A stretch of DNA of 64,000 nucleotides from Chrysophaeum taylorii. Its lineage: Eukaryota > Sar > Pelagophyceae > Pelagomonadales > Pelagomonadaceae. The notes beneath the pieces are model-generated. The model did no database searches. It worked only from the letters and a program-made list of their open reading frames with translations, and was not told where the DNA came from. The stretch covers positions 1-64,000 of the forward strand of contig JAQMWT010000491.1 in NCBI GenBank assembly GCA_029834535.1, given 5' to 3'. Numbering within the stretch: the first letter of the stretch is position 1; every line of letters starts with the position of its first letter. Positions 41,847 through 54,132 of the stretch are shown one piece after another. Position numbers and translations under genes: made by a program.

Positions 41847-44495
41847 TCAGCAACATCGGCGGGGAGACTCGTCGCCATGCGTCAAATGACTAGCGACGGA
41901 AACGGTGAAAGAAAGGCTCCCTTTGTCGTATCCTTCTTCACATTCTTTCGTAAGTTCGTTGATCGTAGAGACGTTTAACTCATCTTCGTACCGAATAATA
42001 TCGCCAATCGCGAGAACCTCGCCTTGAGTGACGATCGTCGGCACTTCTTCCGCGGCAGTAACCGCAACCCGAGCAGCGGACCGGTCGTGCTCTTCGCAAG
42101 AAGAACACATTCCTTCGACAACTCCCAACTGCTCGTTTTCTGCAAACGTAGCGACTAAAACGTGTCCCATTTCCATAGGCTTCGACAAAATAACCGGTAG
42201 ATTGTAAGTTCGACCGGGCTCGATTTGAAGCGTGCGCTCAGCGTAAGCCACTACTACTCGCGCGGCTTCTCCCGGAGCTGGGGAGAATTTGGTCGTAGCA
42301 TGTCCCCGCGTAGCCAAGGCTACCGTTCGTTCCGGCGGCGGGCTGCGGAGGTCTTTAATCGTGCTCAACCCAGCGTAAACTCGAGTCTTGACTAGGTCCA
42401 GACTCTTCCGACAGGCATCGTGTTGATGATCGTAAATCGGCACGGTTATCGGGTCTCGATCGTAAATAGATCGAAAGGTCACGATGGGTGCATCGACTCG
42501 TTCGTACTTGACTTTAATCTTCTTGCGCCCGTAGACGACTTGGGTTCGATAAAAACAGATCCGATCTTGGGGTAGTCCACGACGGCTCCTAAAACTCGTA
42601 TATCGCGCCCTCCCAACAGGAACAAATAGTTCGTATCGGCCACAATAGCGACAATGGGGGGCGGCGATGTTGTCGGCGAGAGCGACCCGAATCGCGATCC
42701 AACGAAAGATCGTCGTCGTATTCAACCCCGATCCGCACAGCCTGCGCTTAATCGGAAGTTCGCCTTCATCGAAAATCAACTTATCTTTGGCCAACTTTCT
42801 GACCATTTCTCGGCAAATATAAGAAACATCTGCCATTCCATCGACACCGATGGTCGTCGAGAATTTCGGTCCGTCACGATTCCTGTAGATGTGACTGGCC
42901 ATAAACGTAGGAGTACCCGTATCTAAACAACTCTGGGTAACCAAATCATCTTGGATCGTCTTGCCGTCTCGCGGCGTCAAAGCAGTGTGAGCACATTGGG
43001 CTCTGACTCGCTCATCTCCGGGGTTGGGCATCGATACCGCGGCTTGAGCTCTCGTATCATCTGTTGTTGGCGTCATCGACGTAACGCTCGCGGCAGCCTC
43101 TTTATCTGGCGGCTTCCGCTCTTCCTCCATGACAATCTCGGAGGGAATCAGTGCTGGTAGGGGATCCTGATCTTCGTGGTTCTTGGAAGCAAAGGACCTC
43201 TCCCATAACTCATCCATTTCGTCATTCCAGAATGCATCCGTAGATTCATTCGTACTTGGTTGATCATCCTTATCATCGGCGATCGGTTCCGTGTCGGCTG
43301 CGGCTTCGAGTCCGTAGCTGAGCGGTTGTTCTGGTGGCTTCTTTAGCAAGAAGTTCCGAGTTCTCGTCCACCAATCCTGCAGGTTCCACGTTGGATCGTC
43401 TTCGTCTTCATCGAGAACGCCGCTAATCTTCTTCTTAAACCTATCCTTTTCTTCCGGCGGCGTGTCCGTGGCTCGATCCGTCGTAACCGAAACTGTTTCG
43501 GGGGGGTCCGCAGGAAAAGATGGCGTCGTCCCCGACGTCAACTCTATCGTAAGATCGTCGTCTGCATCACTCGCTATGATCATCGTCTCGTCCGTCGAAT
43601 GATCACACGAGCTATCACTGCAGAAATCCTTGTCTGGCTCACAGCCAGTTCGGTCGCCAAAGGTCGTCCCTGGAGGGTCCAAAGATAAACCGATAGCGTC
43701 GAGGGCTTCCTCGTCAAAAACAAACGGTGCGTCGTCCGTGGACGACTCGTCAAGTAACGTTATCGCGGACACTGGTTCACAAGGTGTAGCTTCTTCATCT
43801 TCCGAATCTGAATCGTCTTCCCAGTATCGTGGAGCTTCGAGGTCATCGCTCGACTCTTCGAGTTCATCGCTCGACATATCCTCATAAATCTGTGCCAAAG
43901 ACCGACGACCGGTCAGCACGTCGTTGGGTGGCTCGTCCATCGGCGGGCGAGCAAGATCGTCGAATGCGGCCGCGGCAAGGGCGTCGGCTGCGTCGTCGGT
44001 GCGGGTGTCCGTGTTCGGGTACACCATCACTCCTAATGGTAACTGTTGACCGCAAGGGGTCGTAAACGCGAACGTTGCAGACGAATGTCCCGAGTCTTCC
44101 CGGTAACGACCATCGTCCGAATTTCGATCGCGAGATCTTCGTCGCCGGCGGCGGCGTGAATGTCTGCTAGAGCCCCGGCTTTCTTTCCGTCGGCGCGGGC
44201 GCGAGCTGCTACGCCTCTTGTCGCGGCGTCGGGGGCTCCGGCTATCTCGACGGCCCGGTCGTGTCGAAGACGATCGGCCGTGTCCATCCTTCAAGTGCTT
44301 CACGGAATCCACAACCGTGGTCAGCTGCGTGCCCATATCGTTGAGTCTGCTCTGAATATCGTGAGCGGCGCTCGAACCGAGGGTGGCATTGGAACTGCCG
44401 TCGTCACGCGAATGATTATCTTTCTTTTGTCGGCTCTCCCATCGTCCCCGAGAGATGGGCTTTTTACTGTCTTCGATGTACTTACACATCGCCAC
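41847..44495 (-). pseudogene. R7 gag C-terminus, linker and protease
   Basis: An 882-residue frame: an S/R-rich segment (SSSTRPGRRDSRSPRRRDK), a long acidic linker with FTTPCGQQLPLG and SSDELEESSDDLEAP, then the protease-like region (FSTTIGVDGMADVSYI) and the CSSCEEHDR tail. It is the counterpart of R5 14000-15037 plus 33341-34828 without R6, and so documents the empty site. Confidence 0.65.
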
Positions 44496-44784
44496 ATAAT
44501 AGTCGTCAGGCTCTCGGTTGCAAATGACCCGGTTCCCGTGTTCATCCTTGTCGTGGGTCGTTAAGAAAAACCCACAATCCTTGCATGTGCTCTCGAACCA
44601 CTTTTCGGATTCTCTTCTAGACGCAATGCTTCATATTTCGTCGTTTTATCTTTCGGTCCCGAGGCGAGCGCTCGTCCTCCGCGTCCAGACGGTGGCTTCT
44701 GCGGCTTCCCGCCCGACGGATTCGTTGAATTTCGGCTGTTCTTCTCCGCCATGGCGGTTGCGAAATCGTTCTCGAGCCGTGTAA

Positions 44785-46101
44785 TCAATGACAACGTAGA
44801 CGTAAACGTTTATACGTCGTCGGGTGCCCGCTGCGCATGGTTCGCACGCGGGATTTCAATTCGCTGGACTCCAGTCCACGTATCAAGTAAGAAATGATCT
44901 CCACGTCGTTGAGATCTCGGTTGGCCACAGAGCAGTACGCCATGGCCTCTTTCTGAAATTTGATGCAATAAGTATGCACGTGGCGTTCCCCAGATCGTTT
45001 CGGAACGGTCGCTTGGGTCGTGCCTTGCAGTTTCCGTAGCGATTCCTCTGCCGTCATCGGCAATGGGCAACTCTCCCGGAAATATCTCAAAATCTTGAAG
45101 CAGCACTTCTCATTCAGTCGTCGTAATCGTCGTACCACTGAACCATACTCCTCGTCATCCATATCCCAACGTAAATAAAAAGACGCTGGGTGATCGAGAT
45201 CTTTACACAGGTCTTCGTACTTCTTCAAGTGTTCTCGAAAAATCGGTGCGACTGTGTCGCGCAGGCTCGCGGGCAGCAGGTACCGCAGCTTCTCCATGCT
45301 AAAATGGTCTTCGGCTAACGTACTCATCACCGCGCCCGCATCTAAATCGAACTGGTCCTGATCGCGTCCATCAAGAACAAGTTTAAAAGTTTCGGTCTTT
45401 AATCCGGAGGTCGATCGCCGATCCTTGTTGCGATCGTGTTTGGCTAACGCGCTGGCGAACCGATCCGTGAAAGCCATCAAGAACTCTTGGTTGTCGATTC
45501 TTCCGTCGCCAAGCGTCTCCTCCTTTTCTTCGTAATCGTCGTCTTCATAGCGCGGCTTCCTAGCTTTCGCGCGTGATCGTGTAGTTGGCGGCTCTTCCTC
45601 AGCTCGGGACCCCGGGCTGCTCGCTCGCCTCGATCGACTCGGCGTACGCAACTCGTCCCTTTCTCGGGTCAACGAATTGACTTGATCTTGGAGGTCGTCT
45701 GCTCGAGCGTTGGCCCTCCGCACTTGCTCTCGTAATTCTTCTGCCTCCTTCCGCTGTAGCCGCTCCTTTCGATCGTTTTCTTCTTCTATTTGTTTCAAAA
45801 GTCGTTCCTGCGCGCGTTCGTTCTCTTCGCGTAACGCCCGCAAATGAGCCTCGTAGAACTCATTCATTCCCGTTACATCCGGGGTTCGTGCACGCGTTGA
45901 CGGGGCTGTCGGTCGTCCTCCAGGCCGTCTCTCCGCGGGTTCGCCGTTGTTGTAGTCTAGCTCTTCTTCCTCGTTGTCAGCTTCAGTGTCGTGCTCTTCA
46001 TCATCGTTATCATCGTCATCGTTCCCCTCGCTCGTCTCATCCTGACGGCTTGGCGGTTCGTCATATCGCATCTGCTCGTCGGCAGCATCATCGTCTTCCA
46101 T
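44785..46101 (-). pseudogene. R7 gag (coiled coil and capsid-like)
   Basis: The ATG at 46101 gives 438 residues: acidic N-terminus (1-60), E/R-rich coiled coil (about 75-160), PRR-SRR linker, then a helical capsid-like region (about 205-430; EFLMAFTDRFASAL, LAEDHFSMEKLRYLLPASL, KRSGERHVHTYCIKF) ending near YLIRGLESSELKSRV, the usual end of gypsy capsid. R8 is homologous throughout; R5 only in the first 175 residues. Confidence 0.75.
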
Positions 46102-46536
46102 ATCGGCTCTGGCTCGTTCTAATCGGCCGAGATCAGAGCGGGTCCAAAATGGTTGAGTCGTCGTCGTTCTCGTGCTCCTTCGACTCTGGGACTTCTACTC
46201 GTCCACGACACGCGTAATATCGTCGTCGCGTGGGTCTTCCACCGACCGATCTATCAGTCCGGTGGCGGCAGAATTTGTCTCTGCCCGGCAATCAAGGCCT
46301 CAGTGAGTTGCGATCTCACTCCGCTCGCCTGCGGCAGCGGTACCCGGGTTGCGCGTCGGCTAGAACCGAATCGCGCGTCGTCTCCTCTGACGACTAACGT
46401 ATCCGGCGGGGAACTTCCCCACGGCAGTGGTCCTCCTGGAACTCTTCGTCGGCGCGCTTGATCAGGGCGCGCACGGCTTGTCCGGACCGTGTAGAGAATG
46501 CAAGATGCACTCGTCCGCTGCGACCAATATGGTCGC

Positions 46537-46558
46537 TCGAATCTCATATCCTCCACCA
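46537..46558 (-). promoter_or_regulatory. R7 primer-binding site
   Basis: The minus strand reads TGGTGGAGGATATG then AGATTCGA, two bases after the LTR. It is complementary to a tRNA-like 3' end with CCA and a TTCGAATC T-loop. Confidence 0.6.
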
Positions 46559-46560
46559 CC

Positions 46561-46896
46561 TGTGGCGTAAGGAGAATTTAGGCCTACCTGGCGTGCCTTC
46601 GAATCCTGGCTCGCCGCTCGCGTCCGTGCCCTTGATGGAGTCACTGGACGAGGATGGCCGTTCTCTCGCCACACAACCAAAAACAACTTCCGTGCCTGGT
46701 CCTCACAACTTGAGGATCGGCTGTTGCTTTATGATTAAGATATTATCGAAACACAGAAATCAGGGTGTCACATGTCACGGAAAAGGAAGATGATGTCATA
46801 AAGAAAACTGACATCATCATGACGGAGTAGGGTGCCCCTGATAAGGGGGGGGGCTAGGAGAGGGGTAAGCCTTAGGAGGCGGGAGTTGCCGCCACA
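46561..46896 (-). repeat. R7 5' LTR
   Basis: It is 336 bp, TGTGGCG...CGCCACA, homologous to 11604-11936 and 56903-57234. The GATGATGTCA/TGACATCATC stem-loop is at 46789-46818. Confidence 0.9.
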
Positions 46897-47740
46897 GGTC
46901 CCCTGCCTAATCCTTTGGTTGAAAAAATAGCCCTCTCGAAGTCTAGACGAAGAGATTGCTTGTAACCAAAGCTCGAGAAACTCGATCGTCTTGCCCCAAA
47001 ACGAAGTGACCCAAAACATCTCCGCTGCCGAGACTTGCTAACCAGGACATTTGCTGGGTCTCCAAGTGCCGATCGACGCCTTCTGAGTCGTACTCGAAAG
47101 TGGCCAAGCGGCGTTGGTGGGGCCGGTCGATCTGCACTTGCTTAGGGAAAATCATGGTCAAACGCGCTTGTATGGGGATCGATCCTTCAACAACCTATAC
47201 TACCCACCGCATCGAGCGACGCTGGCAGTCGTGGCGTTGTTTGTCTAAGGCTTCTTGAGGCTCGCAGGTAGCGAAGTCATTTGAATGAACTTTGCGTGGT
47301 GACGTCTGCGTTCCAGTTGTGTCATAACCCTCTGCTGAAGCCTTCCTGTTGAAGGGAGACAGGCCTCGAATTTGGCGTCTAAATAACCGAATATAGCATC
47401 AAACACTGCGACCGGCGTGTTGGCTATGGCACAGCGACTTGCCGCCTCTCTCAACTCGCCTGATTCAAACGCGCGACGACGCGGCGACAGTTGCACGTCC
47501 ACAAGGCGATCTCTCGGCGGGACCCCCGCTGGCAAACCGATGAAGAGCTCTTCGCGCGGATAGACGCAACCGTCTACTATACCCACGGCTGCGTCGGCGA
47601 CTTCGAAACGCTCGCCGCCGACGCCCCGACATCGTAGATGACGCGGACAAGTCGCTCGCGGCAGCAGATGTACGCAGGGACGCGCACTAGCTCAATTACT
47701 CGTGCACCTCGAGTCACCGGGCAGCGTACCGCCTCGCAAG
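46897..47740 (-). other. unassigned spacer with coding-like minus frames
   Basis: No LTR or known transposon sequence is recognised. The minus frames 47577-47750, 47245-47586 (ELFIGLPAGVPPRDRLVDV, FDAIFGYLDAKFEACL) and 46943-47161 give ordinary-looking peptide composition. They may be an eroded host gene or an unrecognised element. No function assigned. Confidence 0.35.
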
Positions 47741-48002
47741 ATTCTTCGACGTACGGCAACCCGCGGAGGGGCACGACCGACAGCCCCGTCAACGCGTGCA
47801 CCCCGAATGTATCGGAATGAACGGATCGCAGAGGCTCATTGCGGGCGTTACGCGAAGAGAACGAACGCGCGCAGGAACGACTTTAAAACAAATAGAAGAA
47901 GAAAGTCGAAACGAGCGGCTACAGCGGAAGGAGGCAGAATAATTACGAGCAAGTGCGGAGGGCCAACGCTCGAGCAGATGACCTCAAGATCAAGTTAATT
48001 CG

Positions 48003-49348
48003 TTGACCCGAGAAAGAGACGAGTTGCGTACGCCGGGTCGATCGAGGCGAGCGAGCAGCCCGGGGTCCCGAGCTGAGGAAGAGCCGCCAACTACACGATC
48101 ACGCGCGAAAGCTAGGAAGCCGCGCTATGAAGACGACGATTACGAAGAAGGAGGAGACGCTTGGCGACGGAAGAATCGACAACCAAGAGTTCTTGATGGC
48201 TTTCACGGATCGGTTCGCCAGTGCATTAGTAAACACGACCGAAACAAGGATCGGCGATCGACCTCCGGATTAAAGACCGAAACTTTTAAACTTGTTCTTG
48301 ATGGACGCGATCAGGACCAGTTCGATTTAGATGCGGGCGCGGTGATGAGCACGCTAGCCGAAGACCATTTTAGCCTGGAGAAGCTGCGGTACCTGCTGCC
48401 CGCGAGCCTGCGCGACACAGTCGCACCAATTTTTCGAGAACACTTAAAGAAGTACGAAGACCTGTGTAAAGATCTCGATCACAGCGTCTTTTATTTACGT
48501 CGGGATATCGACGACGAGGAGTATGGTTCAGTGGTACGACGCTTACGACGACTGAATGAGAAGTACTGCCTCAAGATTTTGAGATATTTCCGAGAGAGTT
48601 GCCCATTGCCGATGACGGCAGAAGAATCGCTACGGAAACTGCAAGGCACGACCCAAGCGACCGTTCCGAAACGATCTGGGGAACGCCACGTGCATACTTG
48701 TTGCATCAAATTTCAGAAAGAGGCCATGGCGTACTGCTCTGTGGCCAACCGAGATCTCAACGACGTGGAGATCATTTCTTACTTGATACGTGGACTGGAG
48801 TCCAGTGAATTGAATCCCGCGTGCGAACCATGCGCAGCGGGCACCCGACGACGTATAAAACGTTTACGTCTACGTTGTCATTGATTACACGGCTCGAGAA
48901 CGATTTCGCAACCGCCATGGCGGAGAAGAACAGCCGAAATTCAACGAATCCGTCGGGCGGGAAGCCGCAGAAGCCACCGTCTGGACGCGGAGGACGAGCG
49001 CTCGCCTCGGGACCGAAAGATAAAACGACGAAATATGAAGCATTGCGTCTAGAAGAGAATCCGAAAAAGTGGTTCGAGAGCACATGCAAGGATTGTGGGT
49101 TTTTCTTAACGACCCACGAAAAGGATGCACACGGGAACCGGGTCATTTGCAACCGAGAGCCTGACGACTATTATGTGGCGATGTGTAAGTACATCGAAGA
49201 CAGTAAAAGCCCATCTCTCGGGGACGATGGGAGAGCCGACAAAAGAAAGATAGTCATTCGCGTGACGACGGCAGTTCCAATGCCACCCTCGGTTCGGGCG
49301 CCGCTCACGATATTCAGAGCAGACTCAACGATATGGGCACGCAGCTGA
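48003..49348 (+). pseudogene. R8 gag (capsid and zinc-binding segment)
   Basis: The capsid part matches R7 (LAEDHFSLEKLRYLLPASL, KKYEDLCKDLDH). Then an RNA-binding candidate WFESTCKDCGFFLTTHEKDA with a later VIC gives a C-x2-C-x5-H-spaced cluster, not the usual CCHC knuckle. Confidence 0.7.
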
Positions 49349-49640
49349 CCACGGTTGTGGATTCCGTGAAGCACTTGAAGGATGGACACGGCCGATCGTC
49401 TTCGACACGACCGGGCCGTCGAGATAGCCGGAGCCCCCGACGCCGCGACAAGAGGCGTAGCAGCTCTCGCGCCCGCGCCGACGGAAAGAAAGCCGGGGCT
49501 CTAGCAGACATTCACGCCGCCGCCGGCGACGAAGATCTCGCGATCGAAATTCGGACGATGGTCGTTACCGGGAAGACTCGGGACATTCGTCTGCAACGTT
49601 CGCGTTTACGACCCCTTGCGGTCAACAGTTACCATTAGGA

Positions 49641-52600
49641 GTGATGGTGTACCCGAACACGGACACCCGCACCGACGACGCAGCCGACGCCCTTGCCGCG
49701 GCCGCATTCGACGATCTTGCTCGCCCGCCGATGGACGAGCCACCCAACGACGTGCTGACCGGTCGTCGGTCTTTGGCACAGATTTATGAGGATATGTCGA
49801 GCGATGAACTCGAAGAGTCGAGCGATGACCTCGAAGCTCCACGATACTGGGAAGACGATTCAGATTCGGAAGATGAAGAAGCGAGACCTTGTGAACCAGT
49901 ATCCGCGATAACGTTACTTGACGAGTTGTCCACCGACGACGCACCGTTTGTTTTTGACGAGGAAGCCCTCGACGCTATCGGTTTATCTTTGGACCCTCCA
50001 GGGACGACTTTTGGCGACCGAACTGGCTGTGAGCCAGACAAGGATTTCTGCAGTGATAGCTCGTGTGATCATTCGACGGACGAGACGATGATCATAGCGA
50101 GTAATGCGGACGACGATCTTACGATAGAGTTGACGTCGGGGACGACGCCATCTTTTCCTGCGGACCCCCCCGAAACAGTTTCGGTTACGACGGATCGAGC
50201 CACGGACACGCCGCCGGAAGAAAAGGATAGGTTTAAGAAAAAGATTAGCGGCGTTCTCGATGAAGACGAAGACGATCCAACGTGGAACCTGCAGGATTGG
50301 TGGACGAGAACTCGGAACTTCTTGCTAAAGAAGCCACCAGAACAACCGCTCAGCTACGGACTCGAAGCCGCCGCCGACACGGAACCGATCGCCGATGATA
50401 AGGATGATCAACCAAGTACGAATGAATCTACGGATGCATTGTGGAATGACGAAATAGATGAGTTATGGGAGAGGTCCTTTGCTTTCAAGAACCACGAAGA
50501 TCAGGATCCCCTACCAGCCCTGATTCCCTCCGAGATTGTCATGGAGGAAGAGCGGAAGCCGCCAGATAAAGAGGCTGCCGCGAGCGTTACGTCGATGACG
50601 CCAACAACAGATGATACGAGAGCTCAAGCCGCGGTATCGATGCCCAACCCCGGAGATGAGCGAGTCAGAGCCCAATGTGCCCACACTGCTTTGACGCCGC
50701 GAGACGGCAAGACGATCCAAGATGATTTGGTTACCCTGAGTTGTTCAGATACGGGTACTCCTACGTTTATGGCCTGTCACATCTACAGGAATCGTGACGG
50801 ACCGAAATTCTCGACGACCATCGGTGTCGATGGAATGGCAGATGTTTCTTATATTTGCCGAGAAATGGTCAGAAAGTTGGCCAAAGATAAGCTGATTTTC
50901 GATGAAGGCGAACTTCCGATTAAGCGCAGGCTGTGCGGATCGCGGTTGAATACAACGACGATCTTTCGTTGGATCGCGATTCGGGTCGCTCTCGCCGACA
51001 ACATCGCCGCCCCCCATTGTCGCTATTGTGGCCGATACGAACTATTTGTTCCTGTTGGGAGGGCGCGATATACGAGTTTTAGGAGCCGTCGTGGACTACC
51101 CCAAGATCGGATCTGTTTTTATCGAACCCAAGTCGTCTACGGGCGCAAGAAGATTAAAGTCAAGTACGAACGAGTCGATGCACCCATCGTGACCTTTCGG
51201 TCTATTTACGATCGAGACCCGATAACCGTGCCGATTTACAATCATCAACACGATGCCTTTCGGAAGAGTCTCGACCTAGTCAAGACTCGAGTTTACGCTA
51301 GGTTGAGCACGATTAATGACCTCCGCAGCCCGCCGCCGGAACGAACGGTAGCCTTGGCTACGCGGGGACATGCTACGACCAAATTCCCCCCAGCTCCGGG
51401 AGAAGCCGCGCGAGTAGTAGTGGCTTACGCTGAGCGCACGCTTCAAATCGAGCCCGGTCGAACTTACAATCTACCGGTTATTTTGTCGAAGCCTATGGAA
51501 ATGGGACACGTTTTAGTCGCTACGTTTGCAGAAAACGAGCAGTTGGGCGTTGTCGAAGGAATGTGTTCTTCTTGCGAAGAGCACGACCGGTCCGCTGCAC
51601 GGGTTGCGGTTACTGCCGCGGAAGAAGTGCCGACGATCGTCACGCAAGGCGAGGTTCTCGCGATTGGCGATATTATTCGGTACGAAGATGAGTTAAACGT
51701 CTCTACGATCAACGAACTTACGAAAGAATGTGAAGAAGGATACGACAAAGGGAGCTTTTCTTTCACCGTTTCCGTCGCTAGTCATTTGGCGCATTGCGAC
51801 GCGTCTCTCCCGCCGATGTTGCTGAGCACGGCGCAGAAGGACGCTACGACCGCTATGGCGGACAAGTCCTCCCTCAAACGGCCCGAAGGCGACGACGATT
51901 TCGCTCGAAGGTCGGAAGAAGATGAAAAGAAGTGCCCCGAGATCACCGAAACAAAGATCCGCCGCCGATACGAAAAGGTTCAATGGCTTCCAATCACTTA
52001 TCGCAAGGTGGTGATGCTGTTCAGTGGAGCCGGAGGCAGTACTTTAGGTCTCCAACGAGCCAACGAAATGTGTGGGACGTCGTTTCGAGTCGTGCTAGCA
52101 CTCGATGCGTCGGACACCGCCAACCAGATCCACCACAAGAACTTTCCGAATATTCCTGTGGTGCAGCACACACAGTGTGGTCGCTATGTTACAACCTTAC
52201 GGTTGATCGAATCTTATTTACCCTACGCGGAATGGTCGTCGTCGATGTGTATCGCGTCGCCACCCTGCGTACACTCCGCTCTGTGCAACTTGACGTCTAG
52301 AGATGATGGGAAGGGAGTCACCGCCACCCACTGGACGATGAAATTATGCAAGATGGCTGGTTTCTTCATGTGGTTGATAGAGCAGGGTTCCTCGGTAATT
52401 TCTTATGTTGCACGTTTGCACCCTTACGTGTCTGTCGTCAATTTTTACGACATAACGCCCAGTTTGATGAGCTGTCGCGTGCGATTGTTGGTTTCCAGCC
52501 ATCCGCTCCATTTGCGCGCAGTTCCAAAGACTTGCAAGAATATGCAACAAGAGTTCGCCGCCGCGCTTGGCTACGCCGACGAACGACATTTACTTCAGAT

Positions 52601-52823
52601 GAACAATTTAGGATCATCACGAGCCGCGACAGACGCAGCTTATACCGTTACGCGTGTCCCGCTTCGCGTAGGACCGCACCGTTCCGATTACAGATCTCTG
52701 AATCTGAAAATGACTTCGGAGTTGCTGACAATGCCCCTTGATTTTGATTGGGCCGGCTTCTCCAGGACGACCTCGTTGAAACACTTGGCGTCCGTCGTGC
52801 CACCAGACACGATGACCTTATAG
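49641..52823 (+). pseudogene. R8 protease-methyltransferase polyprotein segment
   Basis: A single frame of 1,060 residues. Residues 1-370: acidic linker. About 400-560: protease-like region (GVDGMADVSYICREM). About 560-770: linker with CSSCEEHDR. About 790-1060: C5-methyltransferase-like domain with MLFSGAGGSTLGL (about 791), LALDASDT, ASPPCVHSA and TPSLMSCRVRLLVSS. This is the best evidence that the methyltransferase is translated as part of gypsy pol. Confidence 0.82.
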
Positions 52824-52887
52824 TGCTCGATCTGCACAACTCCGTGACCAAGGATTTTCACTTGAGCGGCGAAGCTTTGCCTCGGCG

Positions 52888-54132
52888 TTGGGTCCTGCAG
52901 ACCGACCGTTTGATTATTATTTGCAAATTGATGAAACCACCCTTCGTCACGTACAAGTTCCGCTGTTAAACACGCGCACACGTGTCGTAAGATGGGTATC
53001 AACTGATGATCTCCAAGATCGCACCAAATGGAAACCTCCAGAGGTACCGTTGATTCCGCGTGCAACAGATGAGCCGGGGACGTCTCATGCTTCTTCAGCT
53101 GCTCCCCCCCGACAACCAAATTTGGACGTTCCGCCAGATCCTGAGCGAGATCGGGAACCGAAGATCAAGAGCGAGCCGAGTGTTCGTGTCAAAGGCGAGA
53201 GGATCAACAAAAGCCACCCGGAAGTGAGACTAAAATATGAGAAAAAGCTTGATGTGCCATGGAAAGATGCGCCGCGCGATGCTGAGGGTGCACCGCTACC
53301 GCAAACTCCTGAGCATGTCAAGGATAACAGAGCCATGAAAGTTCAAATTCCTACGAAGGAAGAAGTTGACAAGGTTGTTCAGGAGTTAGGAATTCCTGAC
53401 AATCCGCACTTAGATGATGAGGCGATACTGATGCTCCGTCACTGTGTGCAATATTCTTGGGCCTTTTTCGACCCGATTATGAGACCTGTGGACTCACCTC
53501 CTGTGTCTCTACGATTCAAAGACGCGAATCCGCGACCGATTAAGATGACGCCCTACCGATTGACGCTCGATTGTCTCCGCAAGCAGATCAGCGAGTGGTG
53601 CCGGGATGGAGTCATTCGTCCGGCCAACTCACCTTGGGGCTTGCCTGTGTTGATGCTTCCGAAGAAAGGAGCTGAGATTGGAACGTCAAGCGCGTTCCGT
53701 GCTGCAGTTGACTTACGTCAGCTCAACGATCAATTGGTCAATGACAGTTGGCCGAACATTCGACAAGATGATGCTTTAGCTTTTCTCGCTATGCGACGAT
53801 GGCGGACATGCATTGATATTAGAAGGGGATACCACAACCTTCGTCTGGATCCGGCAGCGCAAGACGCTGTCACGATGGTTAGCCCACTTGGTGCTCATAG
53901 TTTCTTGCGATTACCTCTAGGTGTGAAGACGGCCGGAGCTCTTTTCTGCAAGCAAATGGCGAGCGACCTTTCGAAATGGATGTATCGAGACTTGGTTGCG
54001 TTTGTTGACGATATTATGATGGGATCCGACGATCTTCATCGACATTTACAAGTTTTGATCGAAGTGATGTGTCATTTTGGCAAAGAGAGGGTACAGCGGT
54101 CGAACCGCGAAGTTCCACCTTCTCAAGGATGA
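52888..54132 (+). pseudogene. R8 reverse transcriptase
   Basis: Contains AAVDLRQLND, LPLGVKTAGALF and VAFVDDIMMG of a gypsy reverse transcriptase, preceded by the basic, lysine-rich linker EPKIKSEPSVRVKG. Confidence 0.9.

Larger units (their letters stand above)
38296..46896 (-). mobile_element. R7, Ty3/gypsy element fossil with methyltransferase
   Basis: Read leftwards: 5' LTR 46561-46896, primer site 46537-46558, gag 44785-46101, linker and protease 41847-44495, methyltransferase about 40590-41740, reverse transcriptase-RNase H about 38500-40590. It ends at 38296 against R5. It has no 3' LTR. It keeps the capsid-type gag that R5 lacks. Few breaks; relatively well preserved. Confidence 0.9.
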
